From positions 62,001 through 126,000 of the forward strand of contig NZ_WTYU01000002.1 in the NCBI RefSeq assembly GCF_009827615.1: a DNA stretch of 64,000 nt, in the 5' to 3' direction. A program made the position numbers and the translations under genes. This document shows, one piece after another, positions 8,590 through 18,128 of the stretch. The notes beneath the pieces were generated by a model. That model was not told where the DNA came from, searched no databases, and worked only from the letters and a program-made list of their open reading frames with translations. This DNA is from Allopontixanthobacter confluentis (GTDB lineage Bacteria; Pseudomonadota; Alphaproteobacteria; Sphingomonadales; Sphingomonadaceae). How positions within the stretch are numbered: the stretch's first letter is position 1; each line of letters opens with the position of its first letter.

Positions 8590-9123
8590 CTAGCCCTTCC
8601 ACTCGCGGCGGTCTTCGGCTTGCTTCAGCACTTCATAAGCCACCTGGATGGCCTGAAACTGGGTTGCCGCTTCCTTGTCGCCTGGCTTCACATCAGGATG
8701 GACCAGCTTGGCTTTTGCGCGGAATGCCTTTTTGATCGCTTCAAATTCGACATCGGCTTCCAGTTCCAGCACCGCCAGCGCGCGCATTTCGTCGCTGCTG
8801 CGGCTGCCATCGCCGGACCCTGCCCAGCCATAATGGGATGCTTCGGCATAGCCTGAATTATCGCGCTGCTCGTTCGCGGCCCGTTCAGCGGCTTCTGCCT
8901 TGTCCAGCCCTTCGAAATAATCCCATTTGGAATTATATTCCGCAGCGTGCTTCTGGCAGAAATACCAGCGGTCAGGGCTGTTGGATGCCTTGGGCGCGGG
9001 GCACAGGCCGGGTTCGTCGCACAAGTGGCGATCACACGTGCGCTGCGCTGTGGCGGCCTGTTCGCTGCCATAACTGCGCCAGCGCGGAAAGCCCCAGTCG
9101 TTTGATCTGCGGGCACCTACCAT
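8590..9123 (-). CDS. J-domain (DnaJ-like) co-chaperone protein
   Basis: The C-terminal third is a J domain: helix II RAKAKL followed by the essential HPD at residues 142-144, which activates Hsp70 ATPase. The J domain is at the C terminus rather than the start. The N-terminal part (residues 25-75) has cysteines at 30, 35, 41 and 56 around CDEPGLCPAP and YFCQKHAAEYN, possibly a small metal site. The middle is charged and probably helical. 177 residues, cytosolic. It converges with the TonB receptor. The client is unknown. Confidence 0.85.
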   Translation of the reverse strand: MVGARRSNDWGFPRWRSYGSEQAATAQRTCDRHLCDEPGLCPAPKASNSPDRWYFCQKHAAEYNSKWDYFEGLDKAEAAERAANEQRDNSGYAEASHYGWAGSGDGSRSSDEMRALAVLELEADVEFEAIKKAFRAKAKLVHPDVKPGDKEAATQFQAIQVAYEVLKQAEDRREWKG

Positions 9124-9222
9124 GGGGAAATTTTTCTGGTCATAGGGGGCTTATAATAGGGATTGCCGCCTATTTTCGCCACCAAAGGTTTCCATTTACG
9201 GGAAACAAATCCGATGTTAAGA

Positions 9223-9244
9223 TTTATGTTGCAGTGCACATAAA
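9223..9244. promoter_or_regulatory. Imperfect inverted repeat, possible operator
   Basis: TTTATGT and ACATAAA arms lie 8 bases apart in the AT-rich stretch about 40 bases before the small ORF at 9284 and 100 bases from the J-domain start. Size and position suit a dimeric regulator, but no cognate factor is recognisable. Confidence 0.25.
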
Positions 9245-9283
9245 TGGTGCAATCGCACATTCTTCCGGAAAGTTTTGACCATC

Positions 9284-9472
9284 ATGAGCAAACAGCTTGG
9301 CACAGCAGTTGCTTTTTCCGTCATGACAATGGCGGCATTCGCGCTGTTTTTTACCGCAACGCCGCATGCGGCGGGAATTGCGAAGCCTGATGCCGTATCC
9401 GCTGGTGCCATGACTGGCGCAGCGGGCAATCCCGCCGCGCCATCCATGTTCAGCCCGCTGAAGTTTCGCTGA
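9284..9472 (+). CDS. Small exported hypothetical protein
   Basis: Sixty-two residues: a lysine-tagged start (MSKQLG), a hydrophobic segment (AVAFSVMTMAAFALFF), a small-residue cleavage-like stretch (ATPHAAG), then an Ala/Gly/Pro-rich tail ending in FSPLKFR. The composition fits a signal peptide with a very short mature part, or a membrane-anchored microprotein. CCGGAAAG a short distance upstream may serve as ribosome binding site. It converges with pal. No family is recognised, and it may be a chance ORF. Confidence 0.4.
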   Translation: MSKQLGTAVAFSVMTMAAFALFFTATPHAAGIAKPDAVSAGAMTGAAGNPAAPSMFSPLKFR

Positions 9473-9991
9473 TCAGTTGATCACCACGGTGACCGCACGG
9501 CGGTTGCGCGCCCACGAATTTTCATCGGACCCGATGGCAACCGGGCGTTCCTTGCCATAGCTGACAGTGCCGACGCGGCTGGCAGGGATGCCCAGCCCGA
9601 CCAGATAATTCTTGGCTGCATTGGCGCGTCGTTCACCCAGCGCAAGGTTGTAATCGCGCGTTCCGCGTTCGTCAGCATGGCCTTCCACGGTGACGGTAAT
9701 GCTTGTGTGCTGCATCAGATATTGTGCCTGCGTCTGCAGGGCCGCTGCATCCACACTGTCGATATTATATCGGTCTGTATCGAAATAGACGACATTCTGG
9801 CCATTCACCGCACTTTCGAAATGCGCCTGTGTGCCAAGCGACGCACCTGTTTCCACTGGCGGCAAGGCATCGGTTTCATCAGGCATCGTGCTTGCCTGCT
9901 GCGGCGGCAATTGTTTGGGAGCGGCGGTCTTGCAACCTGCCAGCGCGAACGTGCCGGTCATGATGGCAGCGATTACGATATTGCGGTTCAT
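9473..9991 (-). CDS. pal: Peptidoglycan-associated lipoprotein Pal
   Basis: Pal tethers the outer membrane to peptidoglycan and is positioned by TolB and TolQRA during division. The lipoprotein signal ends in the lipobox LAGC (Cys19), followed by a Pro/Gln-rich linker. The OmpA-like domain shows VYFDTDRYNID, the peptidoglycan-binding VTVEGHADERGTRDYNLALGERRA and the end SWARNRRAVTVVI. 172 residues is normal. AGGAG lies just before the start. It is the last gene of the tol operon, 57 bases after tolB. Confidence 0.96.
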   Translation of the reverse strand: MNRNIVIAAIMTGTFALAGCKTAAPKQLPPQQASTMPDETDALPPVETGASLGTQAHFESAVNGQNVVYFDTDRYNIDSVDAAALQTQAQYLMQHTSITVTVEGHADERGTRDYNLALGERRANAAKNYLVGLGIPASRVGTVSYGKERPVAIGSDENSWARNRRAVTVVIN

Positions 9992-10048
9992 GGGCTTCTC
10001 CTTTGACTTTGTTATCGGCCCGACCTGCCATCTGGCAAGGTCAGTATA

Positions 10049-11428
10049 TTATGGCAGCACCGGACCCCATGCAGGGTCGGAAGCATCAGCAGGCGTCGCC
10101 AGACGCCGTTCGTTGCGGCCCGTCAGATCAACCTGCCACAAGGATGTCCGGCCAGAACCGCGTTCCGTGCGGAAAAACTGGACGATGCGGCCATTGGGCG
10201 CCCAGGTGGGTGCTTCATCCTGCCAGCTATCGGTCAGATAGCGCCGGTTTGCGCCGGTCGGGCTCATCACCGCGACGCGGAAATCACCGGCGATATGGGT
10301 AAAGGCAATCTGGTCGCCGCGCGGGCTCCATTCCGGGGTGGCAGCACGCCCGCCAAAGAAACTGATGCGCTTCTGGTCTGATCCATCCGCATTCATCACA
10401 TAGACCTGCTGGCTGCCTGAACGGTCGCTTTCAAAGACAATCTTGCTGCCGTCGGGCGAATAGGACCCGCCAATATCAATGCCCGGCGTGGTCGTCAGGC
10501 GAACGCTTTGCCCGCCATCTGCCGGCACGCGGTAAATGTCGGTATTGCCTGCAATCGCCATGGAATAGAGAATCCACCGTCCATCAGGCGACCAGCGCGG
10601 TGCGAAGGTGGGATTGTTGCTCTGCGTCACCAGCGTCTGTTTGCCCGTGCCAATGTCATAGACATAGATTCGCGGATTGCCGTCGACATAGCTGAGATAG
10701 AGCAGGCGGCGATAATCCGGCGAATAGCGCGGTGTCAGCGCGGTGGAACGCCCGGTGGTGATGAAGCGGTGGTTGGCGCCATCGGAATCCATGATCGCCA
10801 GGCGTTTTGTACGGTTATCCTTGGGGCCGGTTTCGGCGATATAAGCAATGCGGCTGTCAAAAAACGGGCTTTCCCCCGACAGGCGCGAATAGACAAGGTC
10901 AGCACATTTATGCGCAGCACGGCGCCAGTCACGCGGCGGGACAACCCAGCCGGCACGGACCAGTTCATTTTGCAGCGACACATCATAAAGATAGCAGCCC
11001 ACGGTCAATCGGCCATCAGCCCCTGCCTTCACATAGCCATGCACCAGCATTTCGGCGCTGCGACTGGACCAGTTGGACCATGAAGGCGCGGTAATCTGCG
11101 CAAATGCGGGCTGCGGCAAGCCATCAGGACCAGCAGGCTTGAACAGGCCATTGTTCTTCAGATCGGCAGTAATGACGCGGGCCAGTTCCTTGCCCAATGC
11201 AGCAGTGCCGCTGGCATTGGCCGCAGTCGGCGCATCGCGGTCCGTGGCAAAGCCGGGGATTGCGATGCCCAGATCCTGCCATTCGCTTTCATCAGAAACC
11301 GACCCTGTCAGGCCGCCTTCCTGTTCAATCGTTTCCACCTGCCCGTCAGGCGGCAGAACAGAGCCAAGATCCTGCGCCGCCAGCGGAGCAGCGGCAAGGA
11401 ATGTGAACAGAACCAGCAATTTTCTCAT
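10049..11428 (-). CDS. tolB: Tol-Pal system protein TolB
   Basis: Periplasmic beta-propeller that links TolA and Pal. A signal peptide (MRKLLVLFTFLAAAPLAAQ) precedes an N-terminal alpha/beta domain, then repeated WD40-like TolB blades, recognisable by recurring APRWSPDGRWILY, SYSPDGSKIVF and PEWSPRGDQIAF motifs. 459 residues, slightly longer than in E. coli. The inserted Gly/Glu-rich stretch after the signal (residues 22-50) is common in sphingomonads. It starts four bases after tolA ends, so translation is probably coupled. Confidence 0.96.
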   Translation of the reverse strand: MRKLLVLFTFLAAAPLAAQDLGSVLPPDGQVETIEQEGGLTGSVSDESEWQDLGIAIPGFATDRDAPTAANASGTAALGKELARVITADLKNNGLFKPAGPDGLPQPAFAQITAPSWSNWSSRSAEMLVHGYVKAGADGRLTVGCYLYDVSLQNELVRAGWVVPPRDWRRAAHKCADLVYSRLSGESPFFDSRIAYIAETGPKDNRTKRLAIMDSDGANHRFITTGRSTALTPRYSPDYRRLLYLSYVDGNPRIYVYDIGTGKQTLVTQSNNPTFAPRWSPDGRWILYSMAIAGNTDIYRVPADGGQSVRLTTTPGIDIGGSYSPDGSKIVFESDRSGSQQVYVMNADGSDQKRISFFGGRAATPEWSPRGDQIAFTHIAGDFRVAVMSPTGANRRYLTDSWQDEAPTWAPNGRIVQFFRTERGSGRTSLWQVDLTGRNERRLATPADASDPAWGPVLP

Positions 11429-11431
11429 CGA

Positions 11432-12331
11432 TCAAAGTTTCCTGTCGAACCGGAAAGAAGTGACGCGCTTCCACGCTTCGTAATATTCGGGCGGCAAATC
11501 AAACGGTGCTGCCAGTTGCACGGCGCGAATGGCCCGTTCGGCGTGCAAGTCCTTTTGCGGGCTGTTGGAATCGGTCACGCCCGACTGGCTTACCACTCTT
11601 GGCCGTCCAGACAGACTGCCATCCTGATTGAGATTGAAGGCCAGAATGGTGACCAATTGTTCCGCATCGGCACCTTGCGGCGCATTCCAGTGCGGTTTCA
11701 ACTGCCGTGCGATGGACTGAGCCAGAGATGCCTTGGCGCTGGCACCGATTTGCGATGCAGGAACGCGGGTTTCTTTGGTGGCCGTATTATCGCCCGCACC
11801 TGGCAGGAAATCGGCCCCGATCCTGGAGCCGGTGGCAGGTTTTGCAGCAGCGGGTTTGGCCGGGGCCGCTTTGGCAGGGGCTGCCTTTGCAGATGAAGCT
11901 TTAGCGGGCGAAGTTTTGGCCTGAGCGGATTTCACAGGTGCCGGCTTTGCAGGTGCAGGCTTGGCAGTAGTTTTCGCAAGGGCCGGTTTGGGCTGCACCT
12001 GCCGGTCTGGCCGCAACCTTGGGACAGGCGGCGCAGGGGCAACGACGGGTTGCGGCGCAGGGATCAGCTCGGCCGGTTTTTCAACCGGGGGCGCAGGCTG
12101 CGGAGCGTCAGAAATGACCGGCGCAACTGCCGCCCTGCTGACCGGCACCGGGTCCGGCGCCGTATCTGCCAGGCTGACTTCGGTCGAAAGAGTGACCGTC
12201 ATGCGTTCAGGCAGCGGCGCGGCGGTGTCATTTTCCGGCTGCAGGACGAGCGCGGCCACCAGCGCCACATGCAGCACCACGGCAATGCCAAGGCCGAGAC
12301 GTTCATCAGTGCGGAGCGAATTAAGAGCCAT
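11432..12331 (-). CDS. tolA: TolA-like energy-transducing protein
   Basis: An inner-membrane protein with one N-terminal helix (residues 13-33, LGIAVVLHVALVAALVL), a long periplasmic Pro/Ala/Lys linker and a C-terminal TonB/TolA fold (residues about 195-299, containing LKPHWNAPQGADAEQ). The linker residues 105-170 repeat AKTTAKPAPAKPAPVK-type units, expected to form an extended or helical arm crossing the periplasm. It couples TolQR proton flow to TolB and Pal. The repeats make this the most length-variable gene in the operon. Confidence 0.9.
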   Translation of the reverse strand: MALNSLRTDERLGLGIAVVLHVALVAALVLQPENDTAAPLPERMTVTLSTEVSLADTAPDPVPVSRAAVAPVISDAPQPAPPVEKPAELIPAPQPVVAPAPPVPRLRPDRQVQPKPALAKTTAKPAPAKPAPVKSAQAKTSPAKASSAKAAPAKAAPAKPAAAKPATGSRIGADFLPGAGDNTATKETRVPASQIGASAKASLAQSIARQLKPHWNAPQGADAEQLVTILAFNLNQDGSLSGRPRVVSQSGVTDSNSPQKDLHAERAIRAVQLAAPFDLPPEYYEAWKRVTSFRFDRKL

Positions 12332-12342
12332 GCAAGGTTGGC

Positions 12343-12812
12343 CTATGGGTCCGAAACTGAACCGTTGGTGACCAGCGAGATGGCATTGAAGCCAGAGCGA
12401 TTGAGTTCGCCCATCACGGCCATCACCCGCCCGTATTCCAGCTTCTGGTCTGCCCGCAAAGTCACTTGCGGCAGGCTGCCATCAGGATTGGGCTGGATGT
12501 TGGCCAGGCGGTCGGGCAGTTCGCCAACCGCCAGCCGTTCTTCGCCAAGGTAGATGTACCCCTGCCCGTCAATGCTGACCGTCACCGGGTCCTGATCCGG
12601 CGCCAGCGCATTGGCGCGGCTTTCCGGCAGATCAATCGGCACCCCTGCGGCCAGTAGCGGCGCTGTGACCATGAAAATGATCAGCAGCACCAGCATCACG
12701 TCCACAAAGGGAGTGACATTGATTTCTGCCATGGGCGCACGGCGCCCGCCTCTGGCCCCGCCGCGGCGTCCGCGGGCGCCGCCCGATGATCCCCCTGATA
12801 CGCCCATAGCCA

Positions 12813-12813
<1 letters not shown>
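12343..12813 (-). CDS. tolR: TolR, proton-channel subunit of Tol-Pal
   Basis: ExbD/TolR family: a Gly/Arg-rich cytosolic N terminus (residues 1-25), one membrane helix with the conserved aspartate in VTPFVDVMLVLLIIFMV near residue 39, then a periplasmic domain ending KLEYGRVMAVMGELNRSG. The aspartate carries protons with TolQ. The start overlaps the tolQ stop in ATGA. The N-terminal Arg/Gly stretch is longer than in E. coli TolR. Confidence 0.94.
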
Positions 12814-13522
<709 letters not shown>

Positions 13523-13526
<4 letters not shown>

Positions 13527-14005
13527 TGGGGTGTATCCGGGGAAAGAACGGAGGGGAAAACAGGGGAAAGAACAGGCAAAAAGGCATCGCGCCATTCCTG
13601 CGGCTGGCGGCGGGGCCTGCCATCAGGGGCGACAAAACCGACCCGCAATTGCGCCTCGGCCAGTAATTCGGAGCTGCGAAATGCACGCTGGTGCATCCGC
13701 ACAGAAGCGGCGCGCAATTGGGTGCAGCGGCTTTCAATCAGCACATCATCATCCAGTCTGGCCGGACGTGCATAGCGGATATGGAGGTCCGCCACTGCAT
13801 AGGCGCCTTCGCCCGCTTCGATGGCGGCGCGCTGGTCAATATCCAGCACGCGCAGCATATCGGACCGCGCCCGTTCAAACCAGCGAAGGTAATTGGCATG
13901 GTAGACAATGCCGGAAAGATCCGTGTCTTCGTAATAGACACGCACCGCAAACTGGTGAAGTGGCCCATCGAAACGGCCGCCTTGAGGCGTGAGGGATTTA
14001 TCCAT
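13523..14005 (-). CDS. ybgC: Tol-Pal-associated acyl-CoA thioesterase YbgC
   Basis: Hot-dog-fold thioesterase of the 4-hydroxybenzoyl-CoA type, cytosolic. The motif VYYEDTDLSGIVYHANYLRW carries the catalytic Asp and the HANYL helix. The C terminus (FLPVLSPVFPSVLSPDTPQ) is an unconserved Pro/Ser extension. YbgC opens the tol operon in most proteobacteria, and here its stop overlaps tolQ. Its natural substrate in phospholipid metabolism is not certain. Confidence 0.9.
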
Positions 14006-14098
14006 GTCAGACAGGCCCCTTAGCGGAAGCGTGTTTGGCAGGGCAATACATTGCCGCGCACTGCCCTCGCTTGTCGCCCACTCGTGCCGATTTCGCGA

Positions 14099-14479
14099 TT
14101 ATCTGCGAACAATCATGGGGCCCAGCAGCTGCCCGCCAAACAGGTGGACATGCAGATGCGGCACTTCCTGTCCGCCATGTCCGCCAATATTGGCCAGCAG
14201 GCGGTAGCCCGGCTCAACCAGCCCATGTTCGCGTGCCACATGGCCTACTGCGCGGATGAACCCGGCGATTTCCTCGGCCGGGGCAGCAGCTGAAAAATCA
14301 TCCCAGCTGACATATGCGCCTTTGGGAATGACCAGAATATGCAGCGGCGCCTGCGGATTGATGTCGGGAAAGGCATAGGCCCATTCATCCTCGTATATTC
14401 TGGTCGACGGAATTTCACCGCGCAGAATTTTGGCAAAGATGTTCTGGTCATCATACGGCCGGGTCGCGTCAATCGCCAT
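14099..14479 (-). CDS. HIT-family nucleotide hydrolase (HinT type)
   Basis: A histidine-triad protein of 126 residues. The active motif HLHVHLFGG is near the C terminus, and ILVIPKGAYVSWDDF is the family core. Members hydrolyse AMP-lysine or other nucleoside phosphoramidates in the cytosol. The frame is open further upstream, but ATG 14479 (MAIDATRPYDD) overlaps the hisE end by 11 bases and fits the family start. It is co-transcribed with the his genes, a common arrangement in this group. Confidence 0.9.
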   Translation of the reverse strand: MAIDATRPYDDQNIFAKILRGEIPSTRIYEDEWAYAFPDINPQAPLHILVIPKGAYVSWDDFSAAAPAEEIAGFIRAVGHVAREHGLVEPGYRLLANIGGHGGQEVPHLHVHLFGGQLLGPMIVRR

Positions 14480-14825
14480 CGTTGGCCCCCGCTGCGGAAT
14501 TATCCTGGTTTTCTGGCTGCCGGGTGGCCTTTTCATCAAGCCCGGACGTACCTTCGCGGCGATCCAGTTCAGCCATCACTTCTGCCAGCGGAACGCCTTT
14601 TTCCGCCAACAGCACAGTCAGGTGAAACAATACGTCGGCAGCCTCGCCGACCAGTTCCGCTCGATCGCCGGAAAGGGCGGCAACCACCATTTCGACAGCT
14701 TCTTCGCCCAGTTTACGGGCCATGACCGGTAGCCCTCGCGCATGAAGCTGCGCGACATAGCTGCTGCCTGCATCTGCGCCGAGGCGCTGTTTGACAGTGG
14801 TTTCGAGGCGGGAAAGCGTATCCAT
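14469..14825 (-). CDS. hisE: Phosphoribosyl-ATP pyrophosphatase
   Basis: Second step of histidine synthesis: hydrolyses phosphoribosyl-ATP to phosphoribosyl-AMP. The MazG-like core has KLGEEAVEMVVAAL (metal-binding Glu residues) and LVGEAADVLFHLTVLL. The ATG at 14825 (MDTLSRLE) is the family start. The longer open frame up to 14990 only adds translated tandem repeat. The C-terminal 25 residues are polar and unconserved. A separate hisI for the next step is not in the window. Confidence 0.92.
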   Translation of the reverse strand: MDTLSRLETTVKQRLGADAGSSYVAQLHARGLPVMARKLGEEAVEMVVAALSGDRAELVGEAADVLFHLTVLLAEKGVPLAEVMAELDRREGTSGLDEKATRQPENQDNSAAGANDGD

Positions 14826-14888
14826 CGGCCATCCATGAATGGCCCTGCCTGCGGGGTCAATACCGGCTTGATGAGGACCTGCTCGATC

Positions 14889-14930
14889 AGGGCCATCTAG
14901 ATTAGGGCCATCTAGATTAGGGTCTGGCGG
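14889..14930. repeat. 15-bp tandem repeat between the PEP-CTERM gene and hisE
   Basis: AGGGCCATCTAGATT occurs at 14889-14903 and 14904-14918, then a diverged AGGGTCTGGCGG. It lies in the hisE leader. In the minus-strand open frame it would read NLDGPNLDGP, but that frame is not thought to be translated. Confidence 0.85.
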
Positions 14931-15126
14931 AATGATCCGCGCGGCGGACCCGCGAACGGGCCGCGCGGCGGCCAATGACCATGCCGGCAATGCCCAGCGC
15001 CATCAGCGCCAGATTGCTGGGTTCGGGAATATCCGCGAAACCGGCGGCATTTGCCGCAGATGCCCACGACACTGCGACAAACAACTGGATGAACAGGCAA
15101 AGGCGGGCAATCAGACGGACGGGCAT
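14917..15126 (-). CDS. Miniature PEP-CTERM sorting-domain protein
   Basis: About 69 residues holding only two recognisable parts: an export signal (LIARLCLFIQLFVAV, cleavage near SAANAA) and directly after it a PEP-CTERM motif, IPEPSNLALMALGIAGMVIG, followed by a basic RRAARSRVRR tail. PEP-CTERM is recognised by an exosortase that cuts the protein at the inner membrane. Almost no mature protein remains, which is odd. ATG 15126 is used; ATG 15174 is an alternative. The gene sits between hisF and hisE. No exosortase is in view. Confidence 0.7.
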   Translation of the reverse strand: MPVRLIARLCLFIQLFVAVSWASAANAAGFADIPEPSNLALMALGIAGMVIGRRAARSRVRRADHSARP

Positions 15127-15196
15127 GGGGGCGCTGTGTGCGAAATGGTAAATTCTGCAATAACCATTTTTCATGAGTCCCGCAGCGGGACCAAAC

Positions 15197-15958
15197 TCAG
15201 CCGCGCGCAGGCAGGCCTGCTGCGCGCAGGGCGCTATGTGCCTCGGCAATTGTATAGGCGCCAAAATGGAAAATGGACGCTGCCAGCACTGCACTTGCGT
15301 GCCCTTTGGTTACGCCTTCCACCAGATGATCCAGCGTACCCACACCGCCGCTGGCAATGACTGGCACGGAAACCGCATCGGCAATGGTTCGGGTCAGGTC
15401 GAGATCATAGCCCGCCCTGGTCCCGTCACCATCCATCGAAGTGACCAGCAATTCCCCCGCGCCCAGCCCGGCCAGGCTGATGGCATGTTCAACTGCGTCA
15501 ATCCCGGTGGCCTGCCTGCCGCCATGGGTGAAAATTTCCCACCGGCCCGGCGCAGTCTGGCGTGCATCGATGGATGCGACAACACACTGGCTACCGAATT
15601 TCTCCGCGATTTCCGCCACCACTTGGGGCCGCGCCACTGCCGCGCTGTTGACCGCAACCTTGTCCGCGCCTGCCAGTAGCAAGGCACGGGCATCTTCCGC
15701 CTTGCGGACACCGCCGCCCACCGTGACCGGCATGAAGCAGACTTCTGCCGTGCGCCGCACAATATCGAGCAATGTCCCGCGCCCTTCGTGAGTGGCCGAT
15801 ATATCGAGGAAACATAATTCATCCGCTCCCGCCGCATCATAGGCCTGCGCCTGTTCCACCGGATCGCCAGCATCCTTGAGGTCAACGAAATTGACGCCTT
15901 TGACCACGCGGCCATCGGCCACGTCGAGACAGGGAATGACGCGGATACGGACAGTCAT
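15197..15958 (-). CDS. hisF: Imidazole glycerol phosphate synthase cyclase subunit
   Basis: HisF uses ammonia from HisH to turn PRFAR into imidazole glycerol phosphate and AICAR. The (beta-alpha)8 barrel is complete with the start [20 protein letters not shown] (catalytic Asp11 region), the phosphate loop [12 protein letters not shown], the second catalytic Asp in [11 protein letters not shown] and VIASGGVG. 253 residues. It begins eight bases after hisA ends, consistent with one transcript. Confidence 0.97.
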   Translation of the reverse strand: MTVRIRVIPCLDVADGRVVKGVNFVDLKDAGDPVEQAQAYDAAGADELCFLDISATHEGRGTLLDIVRRTAEVCFMPVTVGGGVRKAEDARALLLAGADKVAVNSAAVARPQVVAEIAEKFGSQCVVASIDARQTAPGRWEIFTHGGRQATGIDAVEHAISLAGLGAGELLVTSMDGDGTRAGYDLDLTRTIADAVSVPVIASGGVGTLDHLVEGVTKGHASAVLAASIFHFGAYTIAEAHSALRAAGLPARG

Positions 15959-15966
15959 GATACGCT

Positions 15967-16755
15967 CTAGGCCTGGCCGGACCCTGCCCGGCCCGCGCTG
16001 GACCGGCCCGCGTTGGACCGGCCCGCGTTGGACCTGCCCGCCATCGCCAGGGCCGCCGCCAGATCCAGCCGCCCGTCATACAGGGCGCGGCCGGTGATCA
16101 CGCCTTCGATCCCTTCATGCGCGTGGATGGACAGCATGTGGATATCATCCAGCCCCTTGACCCCGCCGCTGGCGATCACTGGCATATCGGTGCGCCGCGC
16201 CAGTTCGACCGTGGCGTCGATGTTGCAGCCCTTCAGCAGCCCGTCGCGGCCAATATCGGTGAACAGCAGGCTGGCAACGCCGGCATCTTCGAACCGGCGG
16301 GCCATATCCTCTATTCTCACATCGGACACTTCTGCCCACCCTTCGGTGGCGATCAGGCCATCACGGGCATCCACTGCAACCACGATGCCGCCGGCATATT
16401 CCTTCGCCATGTCCTTGACGAATTGCGGGTCTTTCAACGCCGCTGTTCCCATCACGATGCGGGACACGCCAAGCTCGAACCAGCCTGCCACAGCTTCGCG
16501 GGTGCGGATGCCGCCGCCCAGTTGCACATGGCCGGGGAATGCCTCGACGATTGCTTCTACCGCGGCGCGGTTTTCAGCCCGCCCGGCGAAAGACCCGTCC
16601 AGATCGACAACATGAAGATGCTGCGCGCCAGCCTCCGCAAACAGCACTGCCTGCGCCGCCGGATCATCGCCATAAATGGTCGCTCGGTCCATATCGCCTT
16701 CGGCCAGCCGCACGACTTGACCCTGCTTGAGGTCGATGGCGGGAAAAACAATCAT
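15967..16755 (-). CDS. hisA: ProFAR isomerase HisA with a repeat-derived tail
   Basis: Isomerises ProFAR to PRFAR. The barrel begins [17 protein letters not shown] with the catalytic Asp in PAIDL, and contains [19 protein letters not shown] and [11 protein letters not shown]. The enzyme core ends near residue 240 ([13 protein letters not shown]). The last ~20 residues ([20 protein letters not shown]) come from a 15-bp DNA repeat and are not part of the family. The longer open frame to 16890 is not conserved, so ATG 16755 is used. Confidence 0.96.
   Translation of the reverse strand: MIVFPAIDLKQGQVVRLAEGDMDRATIYGDDPAAQAVLFAEAGAQHLHVVDLDGSFAGRAENRAAVEAIVEAFPGHVQLGGGIRTREAVAGWFELGVSRIVMGTAALKDPQFVKDMAKEYAGGIVVAVDARDGLIATEGWAEVSDVRIEDMARRFEDAGVASLLFTDIGRDGLLKGCNIDATVELARRTDMPVIASGGVKGLDDIHMLSIHAHEGIEGVITGRALYDGRLDLAAALAMAGRSNAGRSNAGRSSAGRAGSGQA
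15983..16042. repeat. 15-bp repeat encoding the HisA C-terminal tail
   Basis: GACCGGCCCGCGTTG is perfectly repeated at 16001-16015 and 16016-16030, flanked by diverged units on both sides. It is in frame with hisA and encodes the Ala-Gly-Arg-Ser-Asn repeats, so copy-number change would only lengthen or shorten the tail. Confidence 0.88.
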
Positions 16756-16768
16756 GCCAGAACTCTTT

Positions 16769-17398
16769 TCATGGTTTCCATTCCAGAAAGCGTGTGAGCA
16801 GGGAAAGGCCGTAAGACTGGCTTTTCTCCGGGTGGAACTGCACGCCGACGATATTATCCTGCGCCACTGCCGCGACAATGCCGCCGCCATGGTCGGTCAT
16901 GGCGGCAATGTCATGGCCGTTTTCCGGCACGAAATGATAGGAATGGAGAAAATACGCCTCCCCTTCCTCGATCAGCCCGGCCGAACGGTCATGCGCTGGC
17001 AGGGCGACATCATTCCACCCCATATGCGGGACTTTGATCGCAGGGTCGGTTACTTCGATGGCGCGCACTTCGCCTGCAATCCAGCCCAGCCCGCTGGTCG
17101 CGCCATGTTCCAGCCCGCGGGTGGCAAGCAATTGCATGCCCACGCAAATTCCCAGAAACGGCGTGCCATCACGGCGGACCCGTTCATCCAGCGCATCCAC
17201 CATGCCCTCTATCGCGCGCAGCCCATTCGCGCAGGCACCGAATGATCCAACGCCCGGCAAGACAATTCTTGCAGCCTTGCGGACCACGGCAGGATCGGCA
17301 GTCACGGCAACATCGGTGCAGCCTGCAGCTTTCAGCGCATTATGCACCGAATGAAGATTGCCAGCACCGTAATCAATGAGGGCGATCTGGTCAGCCAT
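16769..17398 (-). CDS. hisH: Imidazole glycerol phosphate synthase glutaminase subunit
   Basis: Class I glutamine amidotransferase that supplies ammonia to HisF. The start MADQIALIDYGAGNLHSV is typical, the oxyanion strand VLPGVGSFG is present, the nucleophile Cys is in GICVGMQLL, and the His-Glu pair is in GVQFHPEKSQ. 209 residues. It lies 13 bases before hisA and 8 after hisB. Confidence 0.97.
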   Translation of the reverse strand: MADQIALIDYGAGNLHSVHNALKAAGCTDVAVTADPAVVRKAARIVLPGVGSFGACANGLRAIEGMVDALDERVRRDGTPFLGICVGMQLLATRGLEHGATSGLGWIAGEVRAIEVTDPAIKVPHMGWNDVALPAHDRSAGLIEEGEAYFLHSYHFVPENGHDIAAMTDHGGGIVAAVAQDNIVGVQFHPEKSQSYGLSLLTRFLEWKP

Positions 17399-17406
17399 GC
17401 GCGGGA

Positions 17407-18000
17407 TCAGCCACCAAGCTGGCCCTTGGTGGATGGCACAGCGCCTTCCTTGCGCGGGTCAAGTTCCACCGCGCTGCGCATCGCGCGGGCGAAACCCTTG
17501 TAGATCGCTTCGCAAATGTGGTGGTTGTTGTGGCCGTACAACAGTTCAATATGCAGCGTGATGCCCGCTGCCTGGGCCACCGAATGAAACCAGTGTTCAA
17601 TCAGTTCGGTATCCCATTCGCCCAGCTTTTCCTGGCTGAAGCCTGCACGCCACACCAGATATGGCCGCCCGGAAATGTCCAGCGCAACCCGCGCCAGCGT
17701 TTCATCCATCGGGGAATAGACGTTGCCATATCTGCCAATGCCGGCCTTGTCGCCCATCGCCTGTGCCAACGCCTGACCCAGCGCAATCGCACTGTCTTCG
17801 GTGGTGTGGTGCTGGTCAATATGCAGATCGCCATCCACCTTCATGGTGACATCGATCAGCGAATGGCGGGAAAACTGTTCGACCATATGGTCAAGAAAGC
17901 CGATCCCGGTGGAAATGTCATACGTGCCATTACCATCGAGATTCACTTCGATGGCAATCTTCGTTTCGGACGTATTGCGGGCTATTCTGGCGGTGCGCAT
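17407..18000 (-). CDS. hisB: Imidazoleglycerol-phosphate dehydratase
   Basis: Removes water from imidazole glycerol phosphate. Metal-binding repeats are clear: [34 protein letters not shown] and later [16 protein letters not shown] plus [13 protein letters not shown]. This is the monofunctional enzyme without a phosphatase domain. ATG 18000 (MRTARIARN) matches the family start, and the open frame to 18123 is not conserved. It opens the his operon and is divergent from sspB. Confidence 0.97.
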   Translation of the reverse strand: MRTARIARNTSETKIAIEVNLDGNGTYDISTGIGFLDHMVEQFSRHSLIDVTMKVDGDLHIDQHHTTEDSAIALGQALAQAMGDKAGIGRYGNVYSPMDETLARVALDISGRPYLVWRAGFSQEKLGEWDTELIEHWFHSVAQAAGITLHIELLYGHNNHHICEAIYKGFARAMRSAVELDPRKEGAVPSTKGQLGG

Positions 18001-18128
18001 GGGTAGCGGGCTATACGCATGGCTGGCATTCGCGCAAGCGTCTGCTGGCGGCAAAAACAAACCTTTCGGACAAAACTCGGCTATTCCGGCTTGACCACAG
18101 GCCAACTGGACGCCACCTAGCACCCGAT

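Noticed and set aside
13527-13595. Extended tolQ start at 13595
   Set aside because: The extension lies inside ybgC and gives no family match; ATG 13526 has the ATGA coupling.
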